A DNA stretch of 64,000 bases from Abelmoschus esculentus (GCA_035048815.1 JAUCBN010000049.1:4347501-4411500); one strand, 5' to 3'; shown: positions 1 to 11,258, counted from the first letter of the stretch. Numbers and translations are program-made. Notes: generated from the letters alone by a model not told the origin.

Positions 1-209
1 TTCTTAGCATGTTAAAACACTAAAAGCGGAGGTTCATCAACATAAAAACATATCCACCATTAAAGAACACCTTAAGCTACCAAGCATACCATAATAATCA
101 ACAAACATGCTATTATGATTTAAACATGATATGCATGATGATTAAGAGTTGGAAGGGTACCAACCTTAGCAAAAAAAGCAGCAAACTCGTTCTTCTTCAC
201 CTACCTCAA
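1..209 (-). mobile_element. LTR of element E, left half (interrupted by element A)
   Basis: This stretch and 22228 onward form one minus-strand LTR-like sequence, split by element A. It resembles the family C solo LTR around 20780-20930: both have a 'gagttgg.agg/agtaccaacctt' block followed by CTTCTTC-rich sequence. The five bases before A (CTCAA, 205-209) recur exactly after A at 22228-22232. The LTR continues off the left edge, so its inner end is unseen. Family assignment rests on eye alignment only. Confidence 0.55.
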
Positions 210-386
210 TGTAAAACCCCGAATTTTTGCCAAATTCAAATTTTAAAATTCTAAAATCCCTAAATTCTGAAACCCTAATAATTTGGGAAATTTTGTTCTA
301 AAATCCTAATTTTAATTAAGGACTTATTTATGATTTTGTTAACCTTTCCATCAAATTGAAAATTTTTGTGGTTATTCCGTGAACTT

Positions 387-393
387 TATAAAG
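387..393 (+). promoter_or_regulatory. Candidate TATA box of element A LTR
   Basis: TATAAAG lies in the context gaacttTATAAAGtac, about 180 bp inside the 5' LTR. The 3' LTR has the same motif at about 18029-18035. A pyrimidine-rich leader follows in both copies. The start site is not defined by sequence alone. Confidence 0.35.
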
Positions 394-1093
394 TACAAGG
401 ATTAACCTTGCAATTTACCCATTTTTCTTGGGTAAAAATTAAAATCCCCTTTTCAAAACGTGAAAATAGTCTGCTGAGGAGCCTTTTCTTTTGAAGGTTG
501 CACAGACTACTCTCTCTGCCTCTGTCCCTCAAGCAAATCTCGTCTCTTTTGCCAAGACCTCCTTGGTTCCATTCGAACCTCTGATCATCTTTCACCCTCC
601 GATGTTGGCATTTTCTTTTGGGGTTGTCGGTGTGTGTGTTTCATCTTAGATCGGTGGTGTGAGAGTAAGATTCTTTGTTTTGGGATTTAATTTTTGTTGT
701 TTGAGTAAGATTTATTATCTCAGTTTTGTTGAGTTGAATGGGATTTATTCTTAAAATCACTTTTTTTAGGTGTGTTGCATAGAAAAGTGTTTTGCGTGGC
801 GTCGTCGGAGTGGTCTCCGAAGTGGTCGTTGGGAGGTTGCTACCGCCATCGTCCTTCTCCTTGTTGTCTTGTGTGAGTTGCTGGAAACCCTAGATTCCAT
901 GTGGGTTATTTTTTTGTTAGTGGGCTAGTGTGTGTTAGTGTTGGGCTTGGTGGTGTGTAAGAATGGTGGGTTGTGTTGTTGGGTTAGTGAGTGGGTGTTG
1001 AGATATGGGCTAGAGTTTGAGAGTGTGTTTTATTTAAGCCCATTTTTGGTAGACCCAAACCCGAAATATAATTGGAATATGTTTTTTGGAATT

Positions 1094-1285
1094 TTGACTC
1101 GAACCATGTTTGACCAAGTTTGACCTGTTGACCACCTTTGACGAAGCTTGACCTTTGACCTTGGACTTTGACCAGTTTTGAGTTTTGAGTTTTGACCTTT
1201 GACCAATCAAGTTAAAGTTGACTTTGACTTTTGAGTTGACCAGAGTTGACTTTGACTTTGACAAGAGTTGACTTTGACCAAAAGT
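1094..1285 (+). repeat. TTGAC-rich array in A 5' LTR
   Basis: About 18 copies of TTGAC, mostly as TTTGACC, TTTGACTT or GTTGAC, are packed into roughly 190 bp with irregular spacing. TTGAC[C/T] is the WRKY W-box core. The array could be a cluster of binding sites or simply a degenerate short tandem repeat. If the TATA at 387 is used, the array lies downstream of the start site, in transcribed LTR. The 3' LTR has a longer version at 18636-18890. Confidence 0.7.
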
Positions 1286-2575
1286 TGATTTTTTTGGAAA
1301 ACCTTCTCCTTTACCTTTTTCGATGTTCTGAGTCCGAATCTTCTATCTATTTTGTCAAATTTAAACCCAAAAGTCCCGTTTTAGTGTTTTCTTCTGAATA
1401 GTTCTTTAAGTCTGAAAAGTTATTAAGAGAATCTAATTCAGAATATTCATTCGTTCAGGTGTTAAAGTTTTTGAAGCCTCTGGTGTACCTCCTTTTTTTC
1501 GTACCGATCGGACACGTTTTTTGAGACCATCATGTGATTAAGCTTTGGAATCAGAGTTTTATTATAGTTGGCGGCTAAGAATTAGTAATAAATAGTAATT
1601 AAGTCATTTTACCTCGTAGGTCCTATTTCAACTAGATCGGAACGCTAGATGCGTCCATCTCAGAGTTAGAGCTTCAGTTGCTTAAGGTGTGTCTCTTCTT
1701 GTGCTATATGTTTCTTTGTTTATTCTATATTATGGTATTTTCTATGTGTATCTGTGAAACATTTTTGTATATTGCTTGATTTGATCTGTGAAACTGTTCA
1801 TCTGTTCATACATGGTATCATCATACATGGCATGTGAAATTTCTGTTTTTAAATCAAGCATCTGATTTCTAGAAAAAAGTTACTCGTAAGAGTTCTGATT
1901 TATGATTTTACGAATCATATCATATTCTATCATCGGAAATATTTTTTGGATTTAAAATCAGTAACATGAGGGAAACCTCCACTCTGTATGATTTCTGATA
2001 TCGAGCCCTCTGATTTTTGTCATGCATATGTTATCATAGCATCATGCTTCAGTTATTCTTAAATTCATAAATATTTTCAGAAACTTTTCAGAAATGTAAA
2101 ACATGTTTTGTTTGTGACTTTTTGCACTCTAGAGACACACTAAGCTCTTTAGCTTACACCCTTTTAGTCTGCTTTTTCAGATCCTCAGACTTGTTAGACG
2201 AACTGGTACTTGGAGCATCTCGCATATTACTCCGAGATATTTATTTCAATATGGACTTCTTTAAATTACTTTAGTTTAATTATTTTACTTAATATGAAAT
2301 AATGTGTAATTCGGACATTATGATATTTTGATTTGGAACTTACTGGATGCATGCTTTTATGAAATTATTTTCAGAAGCTTTTTTGGTTATTGAAATATTA
2401 TTTTAAGCTTTTGTATTTATAAAATTTAAATTTCCAATCTATTTTCCCAATTTGTCAAAGTAACCCTAGTTTTGAAATTATTTATCCTAAAATACTTACT
2501 TGAGGGGAAAGTTTTAGTAACTTGATTCCTAAGTTTGATCTAATAAAGTAGGTCGAAATTGGGGGTTACATTTAG

Positions 2576-2590
2576 TGGTATCAGATCCCG
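2576..2590 (+). other. Primer binding site of A (initiator tRNA-Met type)
   Basis: TGGTATCAGATCCCG starts five bases after the 5' LTR. Its first ten bases match the complement of the plant initiator-Met tRNA 3' end (TGGTATCAGAGC). Confidence 0.8.
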
Positions 2591-2793
2591 GTTTAACCCT
2601 CGGCCTATGTGGCTTATTACAACGGTTTCAAAATATTTTCGTCTGTATGCATCTGAAATATTTTTAGAAAATTGAAAATTTCAGAAAAAATATTATGATT
2701 TCAGTTCTGTTACAAAAATATTTAAGTATTCTAAATGCGAGACTTCAGTACCGGTTCTAACTCTAGATCATTATCTTTTGTAGATAGTCAATT

Positions 2794-3346
2794 ATGTCAC
2801 CGCGTAGGAGTTTTGGTTCTGAAAGTTATCGTGGTCGTGGTTGAGGCCATGTTGCCACTTCTGGTTTTGATCACCCACCTACTGTGGGACAATCGAGAAA
2901 TCTAAATGAGTATCTGAGAATGAACCTGAATCTGGTAGAAGACCTTAAACTCAGAATAATGATCCTTGTAGTGTTGAGGTTAATGAAACAATTCAGTTGG
3001 ATAGTGTCACGGTGAATCGTGAGCTGCTACGTTATCTCCTTCAGTTTGAGAGTTCGAGGAAACCCTTTTCTATAGAGTTTATATCTGCGAGAATGAAATT
3101 GTTTGAGGATAAAACTGGTACAAATCCTGCTGAGTATTGGTTGAAAAATCTGCAAAGGTTATTTGTGTAGATGGATTATCATGCAAAGCAAATTCTAAGA
3201 GCTATTGTTTCTCTTCTTGATGGTGAAGCTCAAAATTGGTGGGAATTAGTTGTAGACTCAGTTCCTTCTGATCAGATCACATGGGAGTTTTTTCAATAAC
3301 ATTTCAGGATTGATATGTGGGAGATGAGTTTTTAGAAAAATTTCAT
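2794..3346 (+). pseudogene. gag of element A, 5' portion (broken)
   Basis: An ATG at 2794 opens a frame starting MSPRRSFGSESYRGRG. A TGA, probably a decayed CGA arginine codon, stops it almost at once. Further on, in a shifted frame, typical Ty3/gypsy gag text appears: NPAEYWLKNLQRL, then LLDGEAQNWWELV and ITWEFF, with more internal stops. The coding sequence is cut at 3346 by element B and resumes at 16381 with RDDFMNLKQ. Gag proteins form the particle that packages element RNA in the cytoplasm. This copy cannot make an intact one. Confidence 0.75.
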
Positions 3347-5083
3347 TGTAACATCATGAATTTGGGTCTAGAAGTTTGAGTGTTGGTTAGGGAGGTTCGA
3401 TTAGAGTCGAATCAGATTTTTTCGATTCAATAATTCCGGGTAATTAGAATATTAATATTTTTAATCGGGTGAAAAGTAATTTTTAATAAAAAGTCTTAAA
3501 AATATTAAAATAATATTTTAAAGCTAATGGAATGATAATTGAGTCTTAATTTGTTTTGATTAAGCTTAATTTTTATTTTAGTGACCAAATTGTGAAATTT
3601 AAAAAGTTAGTGGCCAAATTATAATTTTACCGAAAATTTGGGGTTTTATGGCTAAATTGAAAAGTGAGCCAAAGCTTAGAATCCTTAAAAGGCCATTAAT
3701 CCAATTTGCTTTAAATAGAGATCATTCACCAAAATTGATTTTTAGTTGACGATTAATTATATTTTCCTTTCTATCTCAATTTTCTCACAATTTTCTCTCC
3801 AGGATTTCTCAAATTCTTTGCTGAATTCTTCTCCATTTTCATCAAGATTTACCATATTTTATTCAGCCTTTCTTCATCTTCAAAACCTATTCATTTGTTT
3901 TACAAAATCATCAACCGATTTCAAGGAAAATCAAGAGAAGAATTCTCGTCAAATTTGGTGGATGCATCTCAAAGGTAATATTTTGATTCTTTTTTCAATT
4001 CTAAGGTTCTTTATTTGATATTCCCAAGCATTTGGCTTAGAAATCATTAATCCTAACTTGATTTTTGTTTTAATTCAAGAATTTTGAGTTTTTAAGGAAA
4101 TTTCAAGAAAGTAGTTTAGATCTTGTTCAAGGCTGTAATTACGATGATTTTCTATGAGATTATGCTTATTAAGAATATTGAATTATTCTTGTAATGATTT
4201 AACATTGTTTTATTCCTGGAATAATTGAATCGGTGTTGATTAGAAGTGGTTTTCGGATGGTTTTTGGGCTGTTTTAGATGCTCTGCTTTTGTTGGAGGTA
4301 TAAGGAAGGTTTGAAGGTGTTTTTAGTTCATAATTGAGGAGGTTTAGGTGTTAGATTCGATAGATTAGGGGCTGGTGTAGTTTTTGATGTTTTTCGGCTT
4401 AGTTTTTGACCTTTTCAGCTTAGTTTTCGGTAGATTTGTGGAGGTTCATGTTGCTGCTGTGTTGAGCATGTTTTGATGTGTATATGCTCTATTTTGATGA
4501 TGTAGAGGAAGTTCAAGAAGTCTCTTAAGTGGTTGGTGCGTTGGCGTTGCTGTTGGAGCGTCGGCGAGTGCTCGTTTCGCTTATTGGTGAGTGAATTTTG
4601 GCTAAAAGTGATTCGTAAGTGTACGGTCCTGTTTTGGGGACTATGGAATAGTGTGAAAGCTTTCCATAGTTCAATAGTAAGTAATTACAATAGTTTTTGA
4701 TGCATTCCTAAGTTTTGGCTATGTTTGCAATAGTTAAGTGGAAGATGTTTCCATAGAGATTTTAAGAATGCACAAATTGGATTTTTAAAATGATGCATGC
4801 ATGTGTTAGTTGTTGTAAATGCAAGGATTAGAATGATATTCATGGCTTGTGGAAGCATGAAAAATATTTGGAACAATATGTGATTATTTGCCTTACATTT
4901 GATTAAGCCGTTGAGCATGATTTGGTTCACTTGATGAACACATTATGAATGCATTACGAGCAGCAAGTTAACATGCATAATTGTAATGATATTGGCTTAG
5001 TGACATTAACCATAGTTGCGAATACAAATGGCATGTCATTAGGATAAAGTGCACTATTAAAATTATGAGTATGATGATGACGC

Positions 5084-5290
5084 CTACACGTAAACAAGGG
5101 TGACTATGTGTCCGATCGTGCGTGTAGAGCTTGCCTATATGTAAACAAGGGTGACTTTGTGTCCGATCGTGCATATAGTTGACCCATACATAAACAAGGG
5201 GGACTTCGTGTCCGACCGTACGTAGTGGGGGTAACATGTATACAAGGGTGACTATGTGTCCAACTGATGCATGTTGAGACCAAGCGTCTC
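5084..5290 (+). repeat. Tandem hairpin array with co-varying stems (B 5' LTR)
   Basis: Four units of about 45-50 bp share the core 'taaacaagggtgac...tgtgtccgaycg'. Each core is flanked by its own complementary arms. Unit 1 has CTACACG 5084-5090 with CGTGTAG 5121-5127. Unit 2 has CTATATG 5135-5141 with CATATAG 5172-5178. Unit 4 has AACATG 5233-5238 with CATGTT 5270-5275. Unit 3 (5184-5227) pairs only in part: CCATACA with CGTAGTG here, and TACG with CGTA in the 3' LTR copy. A small hairpin GAGAC/GTCTC follows at 5276-5290. The 3' LTR repeats the layout at 14720-14911. Confidence 0.75.
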
Positions 5291-5997
5291 GAATTATGAT
5301 AAGGAATCCAAGTATTCGGTGAGCTTAAAGTTCACATCAAGTTGTCAATAGAATGCCAATATGCATGATACATGGAATGGTTTGAGTTTGAACATGAGGA
5401 TGATTTGATTTGGTTAAGCATACTTTGATTTGGCACAAAGAGTGCAAGTTATGATTTTAAATTGCTTTTAAATGTTGCATTGATGAAATTGTTTTAGAGC
5501 TATCTCACTAAGTATGTTTAGCTTAAGCTCTCTTTCCATCTTTGTAGAGAAGTAAAGGCATTAGGGGCTGCTTTTGGAGCAAGAGATCCAAGGGGAAAGT
5601 CTTATCACCTTTTGGTATGCTTGGCAAATAAAAAAAAAGGATTGGCATTGTGTAAACCGGTACCTTAAAGAGTTTGTTTTGACTTTGTTAAAGACTTGTA
5701 ATGACATCTCGTAAGAATGCATTGCTTGTTTGATGGTTTGAATGAATGATGCTAGGTTTGCTTGGAGAATGTTTAGTCATGAATGGTTTATGGTATTCTG
5801 CCAAAGTTAGGAAGCATGCCTATAGGTGTTGTGAGGTCTTTGTTTGTTACAATCGAATGTTTAAATTGCTTATTATGCTTAGGAGTTATGCATATAGCTA
5901 ATGGAGGTCACTGACTTGTGTTTTGGATGAGTGAAATCCACTAGAAACGTCTAAATTTTGATTCTGGGCATAGGGGTATCGAAACCCCTAGAATAGG

Positions 5998-6170
5998 TAT
6001 CGATATCCTAGGCAAAATTTTAGGTGTACTGAAGCATGGTGCGATGCTCGGACCTCACTGGTCGCCCGAGTATCGATACTGACAAGGAAGTATCGATACC
6101 CATGGGTTTTGGTAGGTAATATGGTTACTGCCATGTCATGGTATCGATACAGGGTTCAGCCGTATCGATA
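5998..6170 (+). repeat. TATCGATA palindrome cluster (B 5' LTR)
   Basis: Five exact copies of TATCGATA start at 5998, 6071, 6091, 6142 and 6163, most extended to GTATCGATAC. The 3' LTR keeps four (15636, 15709, 15729, 15780); a fifth has decayed to TATTGATA. The same motif clusters in the otherwise different family C LTRs. Confidence 0.75.
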
Positions 6171-6745
6171 CCCTTGACTAAATAATGGGTTTTGGATGCC
6201 ATAATTACATATTAGGCCCAAATATCTTCCTGTATTCGAATATGGTTGCTATGAACATCATTTTGTGTTGAAATTTCATCTTGATGCATGAAAATAATAT
6301 AATTTCAAGTTGGCAAACTCAATCGGGCATAGTCCCTCGAAATTAGGAATTTTATATTTAGGTCCCTAATTAATGAAGCATGAAATTAATGATGTTGAGA
6401 TGCTATGTTTGATCTGAATTTTATTGTGGGTGTTCTATGCATGTTTAATTGAATTCTGATGGATTGAATTTCTAGCTTGTTAATAGAATTAAAAAAAATA
6501 TATCCACGTTTTAGTCCTTAAGATGCACATGTGTTAATTGAATGTTCAAATGTGATTTAATTGCTTCCGTTCTTGTTTTGTATGAAACCGACACATGTAG
6601 GAACTTATTTATACATCTAGGAAAAAATATAATGGTTTTCATGGTTGTTTATCGAATCGGACCTTCGCGGGTTTGGTTCGATAATCCTCATGTAACCCAT
6701 TAGAGTCAGTTCTGTCTAGGCTGGGCTAAGGGGGGTTACATTTGG

Positions 6746-6763
6746 TGGTATCAGAGCCAGGTT
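6746..6763 (+). other. Primer binding site of B (initiator tRNA-Met type)
   Basis: TGGTATCAGAGCCAGGTT begins five bases after the 5' LTR. It matches the initiator-Met tRNA complement TGGTATCAGAGC exactly over twelve bases. Confidence 0.9.
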
Positions 6764-6993
6764 AGGTTTTTTTGGTTGTGTGAGATTGGATATGCTTTGT
6801 TGTCAATGTGTTTGGTACTTATGTTCGGTGATGGTGTTTTAAATAATGGTTATTAAGAGGGAATTAACGGTTACACTTTGCCAATGCCAATACATTTTTA
6901 ATTGCTTTTTAGGTTTTCCTTGGATCTTGCCTGAGTGTAAGTCTATTATGTTTGATATTAGGTTTTAAATTGCATGTTTGAAGTTTTTGGAAT

Positions 6994-8103
6994 ATGCCTC
7001 CGAGACGTGAGACACGAGCTAGTGCTGGTATGATCACCGAGGGTCAAAATGAGGGTGAGGCAACTGCTAGGGAAGAGCAGCTTCTTCCTCCTCCACCCGT
7101 GGGTGTGCCTTCGGTTCCTCATGGAGGTCAGTTTAGAGAGTTCGCACCGTTTATACAAGCTATGACGGGTGCATTTCAGGCTGTTGTTGTTGGAGTGCGT
7201 ATTCTGGCTCATGTTCCTGCTGTTGTGGTAAACCTAGGGCTAACTTTAGAGCGACTGTGCAGCTTGGGTGGTGTTGAGTTCCGTGGCTCGGATTCAGGTT
7301 CAGCTGAGGAGTGGTTGGCTAGTACAGAACGGATCTTGGATCAGATGGAGTGTCAGGATACCAGAAGGTTGGGTTGTGTAGTTTCTTTGCTTCAGGGTGA
7401 TGCTTATCGTTGGTGGACTACCACGAAAGCTGGTGTGGCTGCTGCTAATCTAACTTGGGAGTATTTCAGGACCATTTTTGTGCGGAAGTTTTTGGGTCCG
7501 TAGTATGAGGATGCGAGGAAACATGAGTTTATGTCTTTGGTTCAGGGTACAATGACGGTGGCAGAGTATGAGATACAGTTTGCTCGGATGAGCCACTATG
7601 CCCCTGAGTTGGTTCCCACTGATCGAAAAAGATGTGATGGGATTTGGTATGGTTTGGATCCTGAGATTAAGACATACCTGTTGGCTACTGAGTACACTGA
7701 GTTTGATGTGTTGGTGAATAGAGCCAAGGATGTCAAAGAGTCCCTAAGGGAGGCTAGGAAGTCTCCCGATGTTGGTAAGAGGCCTACTGAGGCTAATGCT
7801 CAGGGTAAGCAGGGTAAGAGGTTCTGTGATAACCGATACAGAGCTGACCGACGCTGAGGTGATTATAGACGCGGCGGTCGTGCTCAGCAGTATGGTAGAG
7901 GTGGTGGTGATGTCCCATTTTGTAACCTGTGTTCTAGGCGCCATCCAAGAGAGTGCTGGTGGGCCACTGGTGCTTGTATGAGATGTGGATCGAAGGATCA
8001 CATGAGGCGTGATTGCCCAAGGTTTGCTGGTGAGTCTGGTGATCGCGTTGAGGCTGCTTTGATGCCTGGTAGAGGACGTGGTCGTGGTCGAAGTCCTTTC
8101 TAG
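6994..8103 (+). pseudogene. gag of element B
   Basis: One frame runs from ATG 6994 (MPPRRETRAS) to TAG 8101, interrupted by two stops: TAG at 7501 and TGA at 7855, the latter probably a decayed CGA. The capsid-like part has SAEEWLASTERILDQM, LLQGDAYRWW and LTWEYF, then the MTVAEYEIQFARMSHYAPEL block typical of Ty3/gypsy gag. An arginine-glycine rich stretch follows. Near the C-terminus are a CX2C-H-C cluster (CNLCSRRHPREC) and a canonical CX2CX4HX4C zinc knuckle (CMRCGSKDHMRRDC). These normally bind element RNA. The product would package the retrotransposon RNA, but this copy is broken. Confidence 0.85.
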
Positions 8104-8204
8104 AGGTAGGGAGATGCGCGAAAGGTTTATGCTCAGCGTGGGACTCATAATGCCACAGATGTTGTTGAAGGTACCTTTTTTTGTAAAATGTACCGTTTTT
8201 TTCT

Positions 8205-9913
8205 TTGATAGATTCGGGATCTACGCATTCTTATGTTTTGAGTGAGCATGCGTATTTGTTAGATATCCCGGTTGAGGTTTTAGACGTAGGTGTGGTGGTT
8301 ACCAGTTCTTTGGGTGAAACAGTTACAGTTAGGAGATTGTATAAAAGGTGTCTGTTGGAGGTTCAAGGTCATGTTTTTTAGGTCGATTTGATGGAATTGC
8401 CTTTAAATGGTTTTGATCTTATTTTGGTTTTGATTGGTTGACAGAGTACCGTGCAGTGGTAGATTTTGAAAAGAAGAGGGTTACCTTGAGGTTGTTGGAT
8501 GGTAGTGAAGTTATGGTGAAGAGTGAATATACCGAATTTTTGTCTAGTGTGGTTTCGGCCTTGCAAGCGGAGAAGATGTTGCAACATGGTGGTGTGGAAT
8601 ATCTAGCCTATGTGATGAATCCGGGTATAGGAGGTGTTCGGGTGCAAGACATTCGAACAATGCGTGATTTTCCGGAAGTATTTCTTGAGGAGTTGCCAGG
8701 ATTACCTCCCCGATCGTGATGTGGAGTTTAGTATCGAGACTTATGCTGGTACTAACCCGGTGTCTATTGCTCCTTATCACATGGCACCTAGGGAGTTGAT
8801 AGAATTGAAAATGCAGTTGCAGGATTTGCTTGACTGAGGTTTAATTCGATCGAGCGTATCACCTTGGGGTGCGCCGGTGTTGTTTGTGAAAAAGGATGTC
8901 ACTATGAGGATGTGCATTGATTACCGACAACTGAATAAGTTAACCGTGAAGAATAAGTATCCTTTGCCAAGGATTGAGATCTGTTTGACCAATTTCGAGG
9001 TGCAAGTGTATTCTCGAAGATTGATTTAAGATCGGGATATTATCAATTGAAAGTAAAGGAGGAGGATGTGTTGAAAACAGCTTTTCGGACAAGGTATGGC
9101 CATTATGAGTTTTTAGTTATGCCGTTTGGTTTGACGAATGCCCCTGCTGCTTTTATGGACATGATGAATCGAGTGTTTCATGAATACTTGGACCAGTTTG
9201 TGGTGGTATTCATAAATGATATCCTTGTGTATTCACGTACCGAGGAAGAACATGATAGACGTTTGCGGATAGTGTTGCAAGTGTTGAAGGAGAATCAGTT
9301 GTTTGCTAAGCTAAGCAAATGTGAGTTTTGGTTAAAGGAAGTGGTTTTTCTTGGTCATGTGGTGTCGGAAAAGGGTATTAGTGTTGATCCGAAAAAGATA
9401 GAGGCTGTTATGGGTTGGAAGCAACCAAAGTCGGTGTCTGAGGTTTAGAGTTTACTAGGTTTGGCTGGTTATTATCGTAGGTTTGTTAAGGGGTTTTCGA
9501 GCATTGTTGCTCCTATGACCAAGCTTTTACAAAAGAAGATTCCTTTTGAGTGGAAAGAAATTCAACAAAAGAGCTTTGAGAAGTTAAAGAAGGTGTTGAC
9601 TAGTGCTTCGGTGTTGGTTCAACCCGAGTCGTGTAAGGATTTTTTGGTTTATAGTGATGCATCATATGTTGGTCTCGGGTGTGTTTTGATGCAAGAGGGG
9701 AAAGTTGTGGCGTATGCCTCTAGACAGCTAAGAGTGCATGAAAAGAATTATCCGACGCATGATTTAGAGCTTGTGGCGGTGGTGTTTGCTTTGAAGATAT
9801 GGAGACATTATTTGTATGGTGAGAAGTGTATTATATACACGGATCATAAGAGTTTGAAGTATCTCATGTCATAGAAGGATCTAAACCTTAGGCAATGAAG
9901 ATGGATGGAGTTG
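8205..9913 (+). pseudogene. pol of element B, protease, reverse transcriptase and RNase H portion
   Basis: The protease active site reads LIDSGSTHSYVL (catalytic D at 8211). Reverse transcriptase follows in pieces: SIAPYHMAPREL, PWGAPVLFVKK, MRMCIDYRQLNK, FSKIDLRSGYYQLK and FLVMPFGLTNAPAAF. The catalytic box reads FINDILVYS where the family has FIDDILVYS. The first aspartate codon is AAT at 9215, a likely G-to-A change that should abolish polymerisation. RNase H shows LVYSDAS, the KNYPTHDLEL block and IIYTDHKSLKY. Stops occur at 8836, 9446 and 9872, with frameshifts near 8710 and 8980. The text ends at 9913 where foreign sequence begins. Confidence 0.85.
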
Positions 9914-11112
9914 TGATGAGTGTTCAAAAGTATTATTTTTATTAACCTTTTTACTTATTATTATTGTTATACTTAAGCACATAATTAGTTGTATTTTATT
10001 ATTTTCATGCATTTTCCTTTTATTTCCTTGGCTGTCACTTTAATTCCTTAGTTGGTTGAATTTTGTGAAAAAGGATACTGCTGTGGTTTATTTCCATGTT
10101 TGCAGGATTCCTTCTTTGATGAGGAGCTATCGATTTGGGAAAGAAAAGGTCAATGGAGAATATATAGAAAGAATTGGAGAATAAAGCTAAGAAGGAAAGT
10201 GGTGATGAGAATCAAATAAAGAATGGAAATATTCTTTAAGAATATTTCCAATTCAACCTTACCTTATCACCTAAGTCAATCTAGATTTCTCCTATAAAAG
10301 GAAGAGCATGGCGTCAAGCTAACCATGAGTCGAATAGGAGTCCAATTTGGGAGTCAATTTCTAGAATTGATTTAGAGAGAATCAATTTGGGTTTATTCTT
10401 TGTATATCTTTAGAGCCCATGAATTGATGTAATTGGTTAGGTTATCTTGTTTTGTGATTGTAAGAACCATTTGAATTTTATCTAAGTATTTTGTTGTTCT
10501 TAATTGAGGTTTACCTATTCTTGGCATTTAATTTGTTTGCGAGAGAATTGGGAGAGGACCTCGATAAACGACTTATTTATCCAGATTCGGGAGGATTGGA
10601 TTCACAAAACGAATAGTTATTGTTCGATCCAAGTGCGAAAGAACTAATCCAGCTTAGGGATAAGTGTAGGATTTCAACGGCTAATAAAAGCTATGCTTTG
10701 CCGAACCTTAAGGATAATCGTCCAAATTGCCCGAGCAATTCCCTCATCGCAATTGCCCAAACAATCTGCGAACTGACAACTCGAAGAAATGACATAAGCA
10801 ATCGATTGAGCCCATTTGCCGGAACGAGTTGAGCGGTGCGAGCACTTATTTACAAAGAAGAATTCAATTTGGACATCACTCCACAACTCAGGATAATCAA
10901 ACCTTTTCTCTCACCCATTCGATTTCATCTACTTTTTCTTATATTGTTTATTTTCTTAAACTTCAACTATCATCACTTGTGTCTTTATTTTTCAGTGCGA
11001 GAAATTAGATTCTAGAAGAAACACCAATCCCTGTGGAGACGATATCTTTCTATACTATAACTTGAAAACGTGAACACTTGCACGCATTTGCGAACACTTA
11101 AAACACGCAACA
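9914..11112 (+). repeat. LTR of the embedded tRNA-Asp-primed element
   Basis: The 1199-bp LTR runs from TGATGAGTGTTC to CACGCAACA, with TG and CA termini, followed nine bases later by the primer site. A clear TATA box lies at 10293-10300. No second copy exists in the window. Confidence 0.65.
10293..10300 (+). promoter_or_regulatory. TATA box in the embedded LTR
   Basis: TATAAAAG in the context ctccTATAAAAGgaagag is a near-ideal plant TATA box about 380 bp into the LTR. It is the cleanest LTR promoter signal seen in this window. Confidence 0.6.
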
Positions 11113-11119
11113 AGTTTTT

Positions 11120-11138
11120 TTCGCCGTTGTCGGGGATT
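11120..11138 (+). other. Primer binding site, tRNA-Asp type (mutated)
   Basis: TTCGCCGTTGTCGGGGATT corresponds to the plant consensus TGGCGCCGTTGCCGGGGA, complementary to the 3' end of tRNA-Asp. It has lost a few bases at its 5' side and carries a C-to-T change. It differs in type from B's own initiator-Met site. Confidence 0.7.
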
Positions 11139-11258
11139 GACAATAGCATCTTTGTTTTTAGTTTCTTGCATTTTTTTATTATTGTTACTAACTTATTTTC
11201 TTTTTCTTTTTTTTATAAAAAAAAAATTAGGTGTACATCAAGTTGAAGGAACTTCAAG

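Larger units (their letters stand above)
210..2570 (+). repeat. 5' LTR of element A
   Basis: This 2361-bp LTR starts TGTAAAACCCCGAATTTTTG and ends GGGGGTTACA. It aligns with 17853-22227 once the inserted solo LTR is removed, giving about 2.26 kb there. The 5' copy keeps a block around 820-920 that the 3' copy lacks. It carries a TTGAC array at 1094-1285. A TATA-like TATAAAG lies at 387-393, with a pyrimidine-rich stretch near 495-600 behind it. Confidence 0.85.
3347..6740 (+). repeat. 5' LTR of element B
   Basis: The LTR starts TGTAACATCATGAATTTGGG and ends GGGGGGTTACA. The 3' copy starts at 12984. At 3394 bp it is long for a chromovirus. It contains a TATA-like TTTAAATAG at 3711, a CT-rich stretch just after it, a tandem hairpin array at 5084-5290 and a TATCGATA cluster at 5998-6170. 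Confidence 0.88.

Noticed and set aside
1034..1264. Minus-strand frame rich in Lys, Ser and Val
   Set aside because: A translation of the TTGAC array, not a gene.
5084..5290. Repeat-spacer look resembling a CRISPR array
   Set aside because: The repeats are degenerate, contiguous and inside a plant LTR; there are no cas genes and the host is a eukaryote.
7744..8148. Minus-strand 134-codon frame opposite B gag
   Set aside because: A shadow of the gag coding strand with low-complexity Ser/Thr content.
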